Assembly: GCF_031326345.1 (NCBI RefSeq)
Contig: NZ_CP133671.1
Span: 5,704,001 to 5,768,000, forward strand
Reading direction: 5' to 3'
Source: Aureispira sp. CCB-E
GTDB lineage: Bacteria; Bacteroidota; Bacteroidia; Chitinophagales; Saprospiraceae
Length of the DNA: 64,000 bases
Position 1 is the first letter of the stretch. Every line of letters starts with the position of its first letter. The notes beneath the pieces are model-generated. The model was not told where the DNA came from, searched no databases, and worked only from the letters and a program-made list of their open reading frames with translations. The position numbers were made by a program, and so were the translations under genes. Of the stretch, positions 55,223 through 63,744 are shown one piece after another.

Positions 55223-57067
55223 ATGACTTCATCTTACCATCATTCGATTATTCAACATCTAAATCCTGACAGTTGGGCTATTGTCAATCGAAAACAACTA
55301 AAAAAAGCAATGGCTGAATTAGCGCACGAAGGACTAATAAAGCCAACGTTAAGAAAGGATAGTAATACTTCATATATTGTCTACGCTGATGATCCTAATA
55401 TTTATTATCAATTTGATGCTAAAATATTAGCGTTAGAACACTGGCACATCGACGAAGCCTCTCTTACCAAGATCAATTATGGTCAAAAAGAGACGCTAGA
55501 CTTACTTGCTTTTGTTTTAGAATTTGAAATTCAATTGGGAATTACGGCAAGCGTCTGCCCTACCTACTTAGAAGAATTGACCAGCACACTTTCTAGTCAA
55601 GCATATAAATACTGTCATCAAAAAAATAACTCAAAAGCATTGGTTCAGGCCGATTTTCAGACCATAGAGCAAGCAATGGTAGAAGGGCATCCTTGTTTTA
55701 TAGCCAATAGTGGTCGCATAGGCTTTGATGGAAATGATTACGAAGCGTTTGCTCCAGAGGCAGCCAATCCTTTTACTTTAGTTTGGTTGGCAGGACATAA
55801 GACTCGCACTTGTTTTAGTGCTATTCAAGCCTTGAGTTACCAGCAACTTTTGGAACAAGAATTAGGACTTTCGATGATACAGGATTTTAATAAAAAAATA
55901 ATCGAGTTGGGACAAAATCCTGATGATTTCATTTTCATTCCTGTACATCCTTGGCAATGGTTCAATAAGTTAGCGTTGGTTTTTGCCCCCGATTTAGCCC
56001 AAAAACGACTCTTATATTTAGGAACGTCTAAAGACAGCTATGTCGCTCAGCAATCTATTCGCACACTATATAATAAGGATAAGCCCAATCATTTTTATAC
56101 CAAAACGGCTTTGTCTATTATTAATATGGGATTTATGAGAGGCTTGTCTCCTAATTATATGAAAAGCACCCCTGTCATTACAGACTGGATTAACCAATTA
56201 TTAGAGCCTGATGCTTATTTGCAAGAATGTGGTTTTCTTATGTTGGGTGAAGTTGCTACCATCGGATATACCAATCATTATTATGAAAAACTAGGCAGCT
56301 CTTGCGCCCATAATAAGATGCTTTCTGCTTTATGGAGAGAAAGCCCTCTATCCAAAATAACAGCATCGCAACGAGTCATGACAATGGCGGCGTTGTTACA
56401 TATAGATCATCAAGGAACAGCCTTTCTGCCAGAACTCATAAAAGCATCTGGTCATTCTATAGAAATATGGATAAAAGCCTATTTAAAAGCTTATTTTTCT
56501 ACGCTATTGCATTGTTTTTTTAAGTATGAATTGGTCTTTATGCCTCATGGTGAAAATGTCATTCTCATTTTAGAAGACAATTTACCAACAGGTATTTTCA
56601 TGAAAGATATTACAGAAGAAATTCTTCTTTACAACAAAGAATTGACACTTCCTAAAGCCGCTCAACGAGTGTTTGTCGAAACAACTGATGAAATGAAAAT
56701 ATTGTCGTTGTTTACCGATGTTTTTGATTGTTACTTTAGATTTATGAGCGCTATTCTTAATGAACAAACTCATTTTTCAGAAGATTCATTTTGGCAACTT
56801 GTAGCAGAATGTGTACACGACTACCAAAAACGCTTTCCAAGCTATGCAGAAAAATATCAACGCTACAATCTTTTTGTTCCTCAATTCAAAAAATGCTGCT
56901 TGAATCGCTTGCAAATCCGCAACAATCAACAGATGCTTGATTTGGAAGATCCCATGAATAGTTTGCAATTTGCGGGTATGCTTAACAATCCAATCGCTTG
57001 CTATGCCAATCAAGCATTGGGCTACTCTACCAATAATTATCCATCAAAAGAGCTAAATACGCTGTAA
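55223..57067 (+). CDS. NIS siderophore synthetase (IucA/IucC), second copy
   Basis: The 614-residue protein matches the C-terminal half of the fusion throughout: EQAMVEGHPCFIANSGRIGF, FIPVHPWQWFNKL, FYTKTALSIINMGFMRGL, FMPHGENVILILEDN and KDITEEILLYN. All motifs for ATP and substrate binding appear intact. Two synthetases in one operon imply either sequential couplings with different partners or a non-symmetric or trimeric product. Together with the separate GNAT this is a split counterpart of the fused gene, probably from duplication of a GNAT-NIS unit. Confidence 0.92.
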   Translation: MTSSYHHSIIQHLNPDSWAIVNRKQLKKAMAELAHEGLIKPTLRKDSNTSYIVYADDPNIYYQFDAKILALEHWHIDEASLTKINYGQKETLDLLAFVLEFEIQLGITASVCPTYLEELTSTLSSQAYKYCHQKNNSKALVQADFQTIEQAMVEGHPCFIANSGRIGFDGNDYEAFAPEAANPFTLVWLAGHKTRTCFSAIQALSYQQLLEQELGLSMIQDFNKKIIELGQNPDDFIFIPVHPWQWFNKLALVFAPDLAQKRLLYLGTSKDSYVAQQSIRTLYNKDKPNHFYTKTALSIINMGFMRGLSPNYMKSTPVITDWINQLLEPDAYLQECGFLMLGEVATIGYTNHYYEKLGSSCAHNKMLSALWRESPLSKITASQRVMTMAALLHIDHQGTAFLPELIKASGHSIEIWIKAYLKAYFSTLLHCFFKYELVFMPHGENVILILEDNLPTGIFMKDITEEILLYNKELTLPKAAQRVFVETTDEMKILSLFTDVFDCYFRFMSAILNEQTHFSEDSFWQLVAECVHDYQKRFPSYAEKYQRYNLFVPQFKKCCLNRLQIRNNQQMLDLEDPMNSLQFAGMLNNPIACYANQALGYSTNNYPSKELNTL

Positions 57068-57084
57068 AGTAATTATCTAACAAA

Positions 57085-57675
57085 ATGATGAATGAAAAAA
57101 ATAAAGCTGCATTTTTAAGCGAAATCATTCGCACCCGAAAAAGTGTTTATGCCGATGATTTTTTAGCTAAAGAAATCCCTGATTCGATACTAACAGAATT
57201 AATCATCAATGCGACTTGGGCACCTAATTATAAATGTACGGAACCTTGGCGTTTTGTGGTCTTGAGAGGCAAGCATCGAAAAGCATTGGGCACTTTTTTA
57301 CTAGACTATTATCAAAGAGAATGGAACGAGAAAGATTTCCCTCCTTCCCGATACGAACAGACACGCCACTATCCACAACATGCTACGATGGTCGCTATTA
57401 TTATGCAACGTTCTTTAAAAGTAAACATTAAAGAATGGGAGGAACTCGCTGCTGTTGCTTGTGCCGTTCAAAACTTGTGGTTGTCCTGTACTGCTTATGA
57501 CATAGGGGGCTATTGGGATAGCTCTGAAGCTGCTATTTTATATGGTGCTCAATTAGGTCTTAAAAAAAATGAACGGTGTTTGGGGCTTTTTTATATGGGA
57601 TACTATTCTCCCAAACAAGCACCTCCCAAAAGAAGAAGAAAATTATTACGAAAAAAATTAAGTTGGTCAGAATAA
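57085..57675 (+). CDS. Nitroreductase-family flavoprotein in siderophore operon
   Basis: The 196-residue protein has the nitroreductase N-terminus IIRTRKSVYADDFLAKEIP, the FMN-contact segment ATWAPNYKCTEPWRFVVLRG (cut across its middle) and the C-terminal GLFYMGYY. The fold binds FMN and reduces small molecules with NAD(P)H. It is 18 bp after the synthetase gene, so it belongs to the operon. A role in modifying the siderophore or in reductive iron release is possible, but neither is shown by the sequence. Confidence 0.87.
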   Translation: MMNEKNKAAFLSEIIRTRKSVYADDFLAKEIPDSILTELIINATWAPNYKCTEPWRFVVLRGKHRKALGTFLLDYYQREWNEKDFPPSRYEQTRHYPQHATMVAIIMQRSLKVNIKEWEELAAVACAVQNLWLSCTAYDIGGYWDSSEAAILYGAQLGLKKNERCLGLFYMGYYSPKQAPPKRRRKLLRKKLSWSE

Positions 57676-57746
57676 ACAATTGCTAAAGATTAGCTTCCCT
57701 CGTGAGCAACTCTTGGCGTTAACTAGATTATCGCTTATTAGCATCA

Positions 57747-58874
57747 ATGAACCAAAATAAAATACAAATGAATCCAAATATTAATAATAGAAATAGAGTA
57801 CTTGCCATCGACTTGGCAAGAGGAATCAGTGTCCTATTTGTTGTTGTTGTTCATACATTATGGATGTATGGAAATCCTTATACTCAAAGTAGCACTTGGC
57901 TTGGAACGAGTATTCATTTCATCGGAAAAGGTACTCCAATGTTCTTAATCGCCATGGGCTTCTCTTTTTGTCTATCTAAAAGACAGAGTACCCGTGCTAT
58001 CATTCGTAGAGCCTTAGGGCTATTGGGATTTGGTTATGGAATGAATCTCTTTAAGTTTGTTGTTCCCTATTTCTTAGGTATTCTACCTACTGAATTTATA
58101 GCAGCCTATGGTTGGACAGCTCCACTAGAGTTTGGGCAATTAACTTATCTATTATTAACGGGCGACATCTTGCAATTAGCAGGAATTTCGCTATTACTTT
58201 TGGTTGGGGTTCAAAAATTGGGCAATAACAAGTTTATTCCATTGGCAATAGGACTACTTCTACTAATCATTACCCCATTCGTACGAGGTATTCGTTTGGA
58301 TATAATAGGTGTTGACTATTGCTTGGATCTACTTTGGGGAGGAGAATGGAATGTTTACTTTGCAGTATTTCCTTGGTTCTTTTTTATTTTAGCGGGCATG
58401 TTTTTTGGCAGGTGGTTCAAGGAAAAAAACAACCATCAAACGTTTATTTTTAGGCAAATGCTACTATATGGTCTGCTGTTTCTTCTTATTGGAGGAGGGT
58501 TAGTTTATAGCAATTTTAGCTACCACTTTAACGATTATTTTCATTTAGGACCAGGTGGTGCTATCTACTTATTAGGTTTTAATCTTGTTTTGCTGTTCAT
58601 TGTTAACAAAATTGCAGGCTATTTTGCCCCTAATGTATTTTTTAATTTTTTGATCTATTCTAGCCAACGAGTTACGTTATTATACGTATTTCAATGGGTT
58701 ATTATTTGTTTTGGAATGGGAATCTTGGGGTACCAACAACATGGTGTTGGCGTTGTTCTTGTCCTTATTCCTATCATCACCATTTTCACTTATTTTATTC
58801 ATTTTTATTATGAAAAAATGCATAAAGTTTCTTTTAGAAAGAAGAAAAAAACACTTGGAATATCTGTTCGTTAA
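57747..58874 (+). CDS. DUF1624/heparan-glucosaminide N-acetyltransferase-like membrane protein
   Basis: The 375-residue protein has about ten transmembrane helices and begins RVLAIDLARGISVLFVVVVH, where the early Arg and conserved His (H in VVVVHTLWM) are typical of membrane acyltransferases of the YeiB/DUF1624 group. The basic C-terminal tail (RKKKK) lies in the cytoplasm. Members move acyl groups across the membrane or onto sugars. Its place at the end of the siderophore operon suggests a late acylation or transport-coupled step, which is inference. An alternative start is ATG 57768 (MNPNINN). Confidence 0.75.
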   Translation: MNQNKIQMNPNINNRNRVLAIDLARGISVLFVVVVHTLWMYGNPYTQSSTWLGTSIHFIGKGTPMFLIAMGFSFCLSKRQSTRAIIRRALGLLGFGYGMNLFKFVVPYFLGILPTEFIAAYGWTAPLEFGQLTYLLLTGDILQLAGISLLLLVGVQKLGNNKFIPLAIGLLLLIITPFVRGIRLDIIGVDYCLDLLWGGEWNVYFAVFPWFFFILAGMFFGRWFKEKNNHQTFIFRQMLLYGLLFLLIGGGLVYSNFSYHFNDYFHLGPGGAIYLLGFNLVLLFIVNKIAGYFAPNVFFNFLIYSSQRVTLLYVFQWVIICFGMGILGYQQHGVGVVLVLIPIITIFTYFIHFYYEKMHKVSFRKKKKTLGISVR

Positions 58875-58981
58875 CCTATCATTTTTTAAATTCAATTCGG
58901 CATTTTCCTCATTATTTTGAATTATGAAATTTCTACTCTATCTTTCGACAATGGTTTAAGTAACATTCCAAAAAGATAGAA

Positions 58982-59614
58982 ATGAAATTTAAGTGCATCA
59001 TTTTTGATTGTGATGGTGTTTTGGTTGACAGCGAAGCTACTTCAATAGGTGCGATTGTTGATTTGGCACAAGAAATGGGCTATTCTATGTCTCTAGAACA
59101 AGCTATTGGTGAATTTTCTGGTCAATCATTGCAATATTGTTTTGATTATATAGAAAAAGCTAGTGGTCAAAAGTTTCCTGCTAATATTGTCCATATTTAT
59201 CGTGCTCGAACCTATGAAGCTTTTGAAAAGAGCCTACAACCCATCCCTGGAATTCATGCAGCTTTAGAACGCTTGACACTTCCTCGATGTGTTGCCTCTA
59301 ATGCTCCTCAAGAGAAAATTCGATTGAATTTAGGGCTGTTAAAATTAACACACTTTTTTCAAGGTAATATTTTTAGCGCTTATGATATCCAGAAGTGGAA
59401 GCCTCAACCCGACCTATTTTTACATGCCGCAAAAACAATGGGTTTTGCGCCTCATGAATGTCTCATTGTTGAGGATAGTTTGGCGGGTGTTACTGCTGCC
59501 AAAACAGGTGGCTTCGAGGTGCTTGGCTATGCTTCTAAGCGTACAGCTAAACAGCTTGAGGAAGCAGGAGCCACTGTTTTTTATGATATGAATTTGCTTG
59601 ATAACTATTTATAA
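58982..59614 (+). CDS. HAD-family phosphatase (phosphoglycolate/beta-phosphoglucomutase type)
   Basis: The 210-residue protein has the HAD nucleophile motif FDCDGVLVDSE (D9, D11), motif II in CVASNAPQ, motif III Lys in WKPQPDLFLHA and motif IV IVEDSLAG. The helical cap between 18 and 80 places it in the subfamily IA. It removes phosphate from a small sugar or related phosphate; the substrate is unclear. It is cytoplasmic and has no clear link to the siderophore genes upstream. Confidence 0.88.
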   Translation: MKFKCIIFDCDGVLVDSEATSIGAIVDLAQEMGYSMSLEQAIGEFSGQSLQYCFDYIEKASGQKFPANIVHIYRARTYEAFEKSLQPIPGIHAALERLTLPRCVASNAPQEKIRLNLGLLKLTHFFQGNIFSAYDIQKWKPQPDLFLHAAKTMGFAPHECLIVEDSLAGVTAAKTGGFEVLGYASKRTAKQLEEAGATVFYDMNLLDNYL

Positions 59615-59733
59615 TAATCACATTACTTCCTAACAACCAATTAGTAGTAGCATTCGACAATAGTCCACTTAACCTCCTTGCGTTAAATTAGCTAGGTAGT
59701 TTATCCATAAATGGGCTAATACAGAATTGAATA

Positions 59734-60885
59734 ATGACTGGACAAACTCATATGAAAATAGGATTTGATGCCAAACGACTTTTTTGCAATTTTACAGGGT
59801 TGGGCAATTACAGTCGCACGCTAGTATCTAATTTAGCGACCTTTCACCCAGAGCATCAATACCATTTATACAGCCCTAAAATTAACCATGATGCTCGAAC
59901 AACTCCCTTTTTAAATTCCAATCTCTACCACTCTTTTGCCCCCAAAACTTTATTTAAAAGTTGGTGGCGTACCTTTTCAATTCCCAAACAACTACGAGCA
60001 GATTCTATTGAACTATACCACGGTCTTAGCCACGAATTGCCCATTGGCATTCAACGCAGCGGTATAAAAAGCATCGTCACCATTCACGATCTAATTTTCA
60101 AAGTTTATCCCCAAACGTACTCTTTTTTTGATCGACAAATATATGATAGAAAATTTAGGTACAGTTGTCAGCAAGCAGATCGAATTATAGCTATTAGCGA
60201 ACATACAAAACGAGATATTGTACAATATTATAAGATAGCTCCTGAAAAAATAGAGGTTATCTATCAAGCTTGCCATCCTATCTATTACACCTTAAATGAT
60301 TCTACTTCTATAGAAGCCTTGCTAAAAAAATATAGATTGCCCGAACGATATGTTTTGTCTGTGGGAACCATTCAAGAGCGTAAGAATTTAAAGTTGCTAA
60401 TTCAGGCTTACCAATATTTGCCTTCCGATCAACAGTTGCCTATTGTAGTCGTTGGACAGGGAGGGCAGTATAAAAAAGAAGTTCAAACGCTGATTAAAGC
60501 AATGCAGTTAGAGAAAAAAATCATCTGGATAACGGACTTGGCATCCAATGAAGTATTGCAAGCACTCTACCAAAAAGCAACACTCCTTGTCTACCCTTCT
60601 TTTTATGAAGGCTTTGGCTTGCCTGTTGTTGAGGCTTTATTAAGTAAAACTCCTGTTATTACAGCAAACACCTCTGCCCTAACAGAAGCTGGAGGTCCAC
60701 ATTCTTTGTACGTATCTCCAACCGATAAACAAGGTCTTGCTCAAGCCATTCAACAAGTGTTGAAGCACCCCACCTTAGCACAAACAATGTGCAACAAAGG
60801 ATACGAGTATGCCCAACAATTATTTCATCCTCAAAAGCTCAGTCAACAATTAATCACCTGTTACCAACAATTACTACTCCGCTAA
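59734..60885 (+). CDS. Glycosyltransferase family 4 (group 1)
   Basis: The 383-residue protein (377 if ATG 59752, MKIGFDAKRL, is used) has the GT4 N-terminal loop FTGLGNYSRTLV, VSVGTIQERKNLKLLIQAY at the start of the C-terminal Rossmann domain, and the E-x7-E motif in YPSFYEGFGLPVVEALLS. These bind the nucleotide sugar; retaining transfer is typical. The product is probably a cell-surface polysaccharide or lipopolysaccharide. It is the last intact gene before the decayed patch. Confidence 0.9.
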   Translation: MTGQTHMKIGFDAKRLFCNFTGLGNYSRTLVSNLATFHPEHQYHLYSPKINHDARTTPFLNSNLYHSFAPKTLFKSWWRTFSIPKQLRADSIELYHGLSHELPIGIQRSGIKSIVTIHDLIFKVYPQTYSFFDRQIYDRKFRYSCQQADRIIAISEHTKRDIVQYYKIAPEKIEVIYQACHPIYYTLNDSTSIEALLKKYRLPERYVLSVGTIQERKNLKLLIQAYQYLPSDQQLPIVVVGQGGQYKKEVQTLIKAMQLEKKIIWITDLASNEVLQALYQKATLLVYPSFYEGFGLPVVEALLSKTPVITANTSALTEAGGPHSLYVSPTDKQGLAQAIQQVLKHPTLAQTMCNKGYEYAQQLFHPQKLSQQLITCYQQLLLR

Positions 60886-60904
60886 ATAATCCACAGAGTA
60901 GTGA

Positions 60905-61027
60905 TTGGAAAGAGACCTCAACTTAAGATATATGCCAACACTACTGGCCCATAATTCGATTAAAACCACTGAAATATATACTCATATTTTTAAACATTTT
61001 TTTCAACAAAAATTGCTGGCTCTTTAG
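60905..61027 (+). pseudogene. Remnant of a tyrosine recombinase/integrase
   Basis: The short open stretch encodes a tail that includes DLNLRYMPTLLAHNSIKTTE followed by IYTHIFKHF. This matches the C-terminus of XerC/integrase proteins (D-L-R-Y-x-x-x-L-L-G-H-S-S-x-K-T-T-E-I-Y-T-H), including the catalytic His region and the nucleophile Tyr. An in-frame TGA lies directly upstream at 60902, and the rest of the enzyme is missing. The canonical LLGHSS is changed to LLAHNS. It marks a past mobile element at this site. Confidence 0.75.
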
Positions 61028-61152
61028 ATTTTTTAATAATTTGGAACTTATTTTTTATAGATAAATACAATGGACTATTGTGTTTGGCAAGTAGTTAGTG
61101 ACTATAAAAGTAAAAACCTAAAATTCAATTTCAAAAAGTTACTTTATAAATA

Positions 61153-61272
61153 ATGAATTTCGACGATTTCTATAGTACCATAGACACTGAAGCTACTCAA
61201 AATACTGAACGTCTAATCAAACCTAATGAAATTACTCCCTTTTTAATTAAATTGAATCGAAGAGCTGAATAG
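61153..61272 (+). CDS. Short open frame, possibly part of the decayed patch
   Basis: ATG 61153 opens 39 codons (MNFDDFYSTIDTEATQN, then IKPNEITPFLIKLNRRAE). It ends 7 bp before the next open frame. It may be a real small protein that precedes the broken OmpA-like gene or a leftover fragment; I do not recognise it. Confidence 0.3.
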   Translation: MNFDDFYSTIDTEATQNTERLIKPNEITPFLIKLNRRAE

Positions 61273-61279
61273 ACTAATT

Positions 61280-61977
61280 ATGACACGTACATTGATTACT
61301 GCTGCGCTATGTTTTTTTCTAATTAAACTTCCCTTAAATGAGCAAATAACTGAGGTATGTTTTCTTCTTTTTTCAATTTTATTCTTTATCTATAATGTTT
61401 TTTTTGAAGAAAAAAGTAAAATTATAGACTTATCTGGAGCAATAATATATACTTGTATTTTTATTTATTTAAGTGATTTTAGTTTACTTGAATTACTAAG
61501 TTCTTTTATAATCATACTATCCTTTATTGTAAAAACACTATCAAAGAAAAAGCAGAATTTAAAGATAAAGTCTTAAAATCTATAGCTCCTACCCTTAAAC
61601 TAAAAGCTCTTAAGTATATTGCACCACCACCAGTCTCAAAAGAGCTAATTTTTGAATCAGAAAATCAAGCAATTCTCTCTTGTGACCAACTAAGGGTTCT
61701 TCATAAATGGTGGGATTCATTACAACAAGAACTCAAAAACAAAGTAGAAAATAGAGAAGCATATATAAAAGTTATTGGCTATACTACTACTACAGGAAAT
61801 GACCGATATAATGACAAATTAGGTGAGCAGCGGGCATTAGATGTCAAAAAACTACTAGATACTATTATTGGTAAGTAATCAGAAACTGAAGGAGTTGCTG
61901 ATATCCGATATTCCTCTAAAGGAGAAATATCGGATGATCCAGACAGATATGTAAAAATACTTGTAATTGTTAGATAA
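61280..61977 (+). pseudogene. Broken gene: membrane segment plus OmpA-like domain
   Basis: ATG 61280 opens 98 codons with about three hydrophobic helices, stopping at 61576. From 61492 a second frame is open and encodes an OmpA-like domain: VSKELIFESENQAIL, then IKVIGYTTTTGNDRYNDKLG and EQRALDVKKLL. A TAA at 61876-61878 interrupts that frame, after which the last OmpA strand continues (DRYVKILVIVR) to a stop at 61975. A frame change near the A-rich tract at about 61540 plus the internal stop indicate a gene broken twice. OmpA domains bind peptidoglycan. Confidence 0.65.
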
Positions 61978-61982
61978 AACAA

Positions 61983-62471
61983 ATGAAAAAAATACTACCT
62001 ATAATAACTATTATATTGATCTTTCTCTATTCTTGCAAGAATAATCATTCACCCAACTTAAATGAAAAAAAAAATGGGGAATATCATGATATTGAAAGTA
62101 TCATAAATAAAAGAATTATGGAATATACTTTAAATCTTAAATATGATTCATCTTCTCAAGTAAAATTGAATAATGATAATTACAGAACAATTGCCAAATG
62201 GCTTGATAAATTTGAAACAGATTCCATCCTTAAAATTGTCCCTATTGATGAATTAGAAGACCTGTTCATATTTCAGATTGAAGCAAGTGTAAATCAAAAA
62301 ATTTCAAAACATACTTGTAAAGAAAGGATGGAGAATATTCAAGACATTATAGATACTAGATTAGGGAAAAAACAATTCAACATTAGTGTCTACAAAACAT
62401 TAAAAAGCTATAAGCCAACATCTAAAGATAAGAACGAAATTCAAATAAGAATAAATAAGTTCTTGTTATAA
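61983..62471 (+). CDS. Hypothetical lipoprotein
   Basis: The 162-residue protein starts 5 bp after the broken OmpA-like gene and has a lipoprotein signal (MKKILPIITIILIFLYSC, Cys at 18). The mature part is charged and helical (IINKRIMEYTLNLKYD, ERMENIQDIIDTRLGKK) and has no motif I recognise. The spacing suggests it once formed an operon with the OmpA-like gene. It may be a surviving piece of an accessory module. Codon use is markedly AT-rich compared with the genes to the left. Confidence 0.65.
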   Translation: MKKILPIITIILIFLYSCKNNHSPNLNEKKNGEYHDIESIINKRIMEYTLNLKYDSSSQVKLNNDNYRTIAKWLDKFETDSILKIVPIDELEDLFIFQIEASVNQKISKHTCKERMENIQDIIDTRLGKKQFNISVYKTLKSYKPTSKDKNEIQIRINKFLL

Positions 62472-63106
62472 AAAACTCTACCTAACAACAAGCGATCAAA
62501 ATTAAGTGGGTCCATGAGCTCTCACTAATTTTACCCTGTTGCTGCACTGCTCCTCGAGTACAATTGGCAAAATACTCCCTATATAGTAAGTGGGCATAAA
62601 AAATTATAGGTAAAAAATAGCCTTATTTTTAGTACTAATCGAAGAGGAAAAGTGTGGCTTTACCTGCGGTGCTACTTCGTGGTTTATAGAATTTTTTCTG
62701 AACGATTACTTAATTTTAATAAATTAACACTTATTCATCCATTGTTCTAGAAGGCTCTTTAGAACTAAAGCTTGGGGACTTTGTTTAACACCACAAAATC
62801 TATGATTTTTCTTTGGGATTAGTTATATTCATAGTGCATAATTTGTGGCACACTGCCGTGTCCCCTAAATAATGGATAATACATCGATTATTCATTAAGA
62901 ATTCTAAGCTTATTTTTTCTAAAAAAAACTGAAAATAATATATTTGCCCCAACATAAGTAAAAAGTATGTTGTCAACCAAATTGTTCATTTGTTCATGCA
63001 TTCTAGGGTAACTAATCGCAGCATAATTACAGACATGTAAGTATAACGAGCCAATCATTCAAATTTTAGAACTGGGTTATCCAAGAATTTTTTTATTGTT
63101 CAGGAG
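62472..63106. other. Gene-free stretch with a family B half-element
   Basis: No gene is supported. TACCTGCGGTGCTACTTCGT (62660 region) followed by TTTTTTCTGAACGATTACTT (62693-62712) is the right half of a family B element with a family A module; the left half is absent. TATATTTG at 62939-62946 fits a -7 box and could serve the SET gene about 160 bp downstream. Confidence 0.45.
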
Positions 63107-63496
63107 ATGAGTCAACAGATTCCCCATATTTTTGTCGCTCACAGCAAATTGCATGGGCGAGGTGTTTTTACAGGTGTACCAATTAGCTCTGGTAGTATTA
63201 TAGAAATTTGTCCTATCCTATACCTCCCTAAAGAAGATATTCCAGCTTTGCAAGGGACCATTATCAACGATTATTATTTTGAATGGGACGAGGATTTACA
63301 AGCAGGAGCACTTGCTTTGGGCTATGGCAGCATTTACAATCATTCTTTTACCTGTAATGCTACCTATCAAGTTGATATGGATGCGGATGTTCTTTATATC
63401 CACGCCTTGAGAGACATTGTTGCTGGCGAAGAAATTACGATTAACTATAATGGCAATCCAGAAGATGACTCTCCGCTTTGGTTCGACACCAAATAG
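63107..63496 (+). CDS. SET-domain protein
   Basis: The 129-residue protein is a compact SET domain: HSKLHGRGVFTGVPISSG opens it, GYGSIYNHSFTCNATY holds the N-H-S SAM-binding motif, and AGEEITINYNGN supplies the pseudoknot Tyr. There are no pre-SET or post-SET parts. SET proteins methylate lysine using S-adenosylmethionine. Bacterial single-domain members exist, with mostly unknown targets. It is cytoplasmic and a single-gene unit. Confidence 0.88.
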   Translation: MSQQIPHIFVAHSKLHGRGVFTGVPISSGSIIEICPILYLPKEDIPALQGTIINDYYFEWDEDLQAGALALGYGSIYNHSFTCNATYQVDMDADVLYIHALRDIVAGEEITINYNGNPEDDSPLWFDTK

Positions 63497-63499
63497 CAA

Positions 63500-63540
63500 A
63501 AAAGATGCGCTGATTTAAGTACCATCCAATCAACGCATCA
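63500..63540 (-). terminator. Terminator, best read on the minus strand
   Basis: GATGCGCTGATT (63504-63515) pairs with AATCAACGCATC (63528-63539) with one G-U or mismatch. On the minus strand the stem is followed by TTTTTTGC. It can serve the minus-strand gene to the right and may also stop the SET transcript. Confidence 0.7.
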
Positions 63541-63744
63541 TAAATAAATACACCACTAAATTTGAATTCATAAGAACAGGAATACTACTAAAAGAAAAGC
63601 ATCCAGCCCTCTTAAAATCTTATCTTGCACATAGAATCATCTATCCAAACACTTTATTTTAGTTACTAGTCGTTCCTAGTTTTACATCCCCCTAAAGTGG
63701 TGTCAAAAAATAAGTAAGCTATCTAATTATCCTGTAGTAACCTA

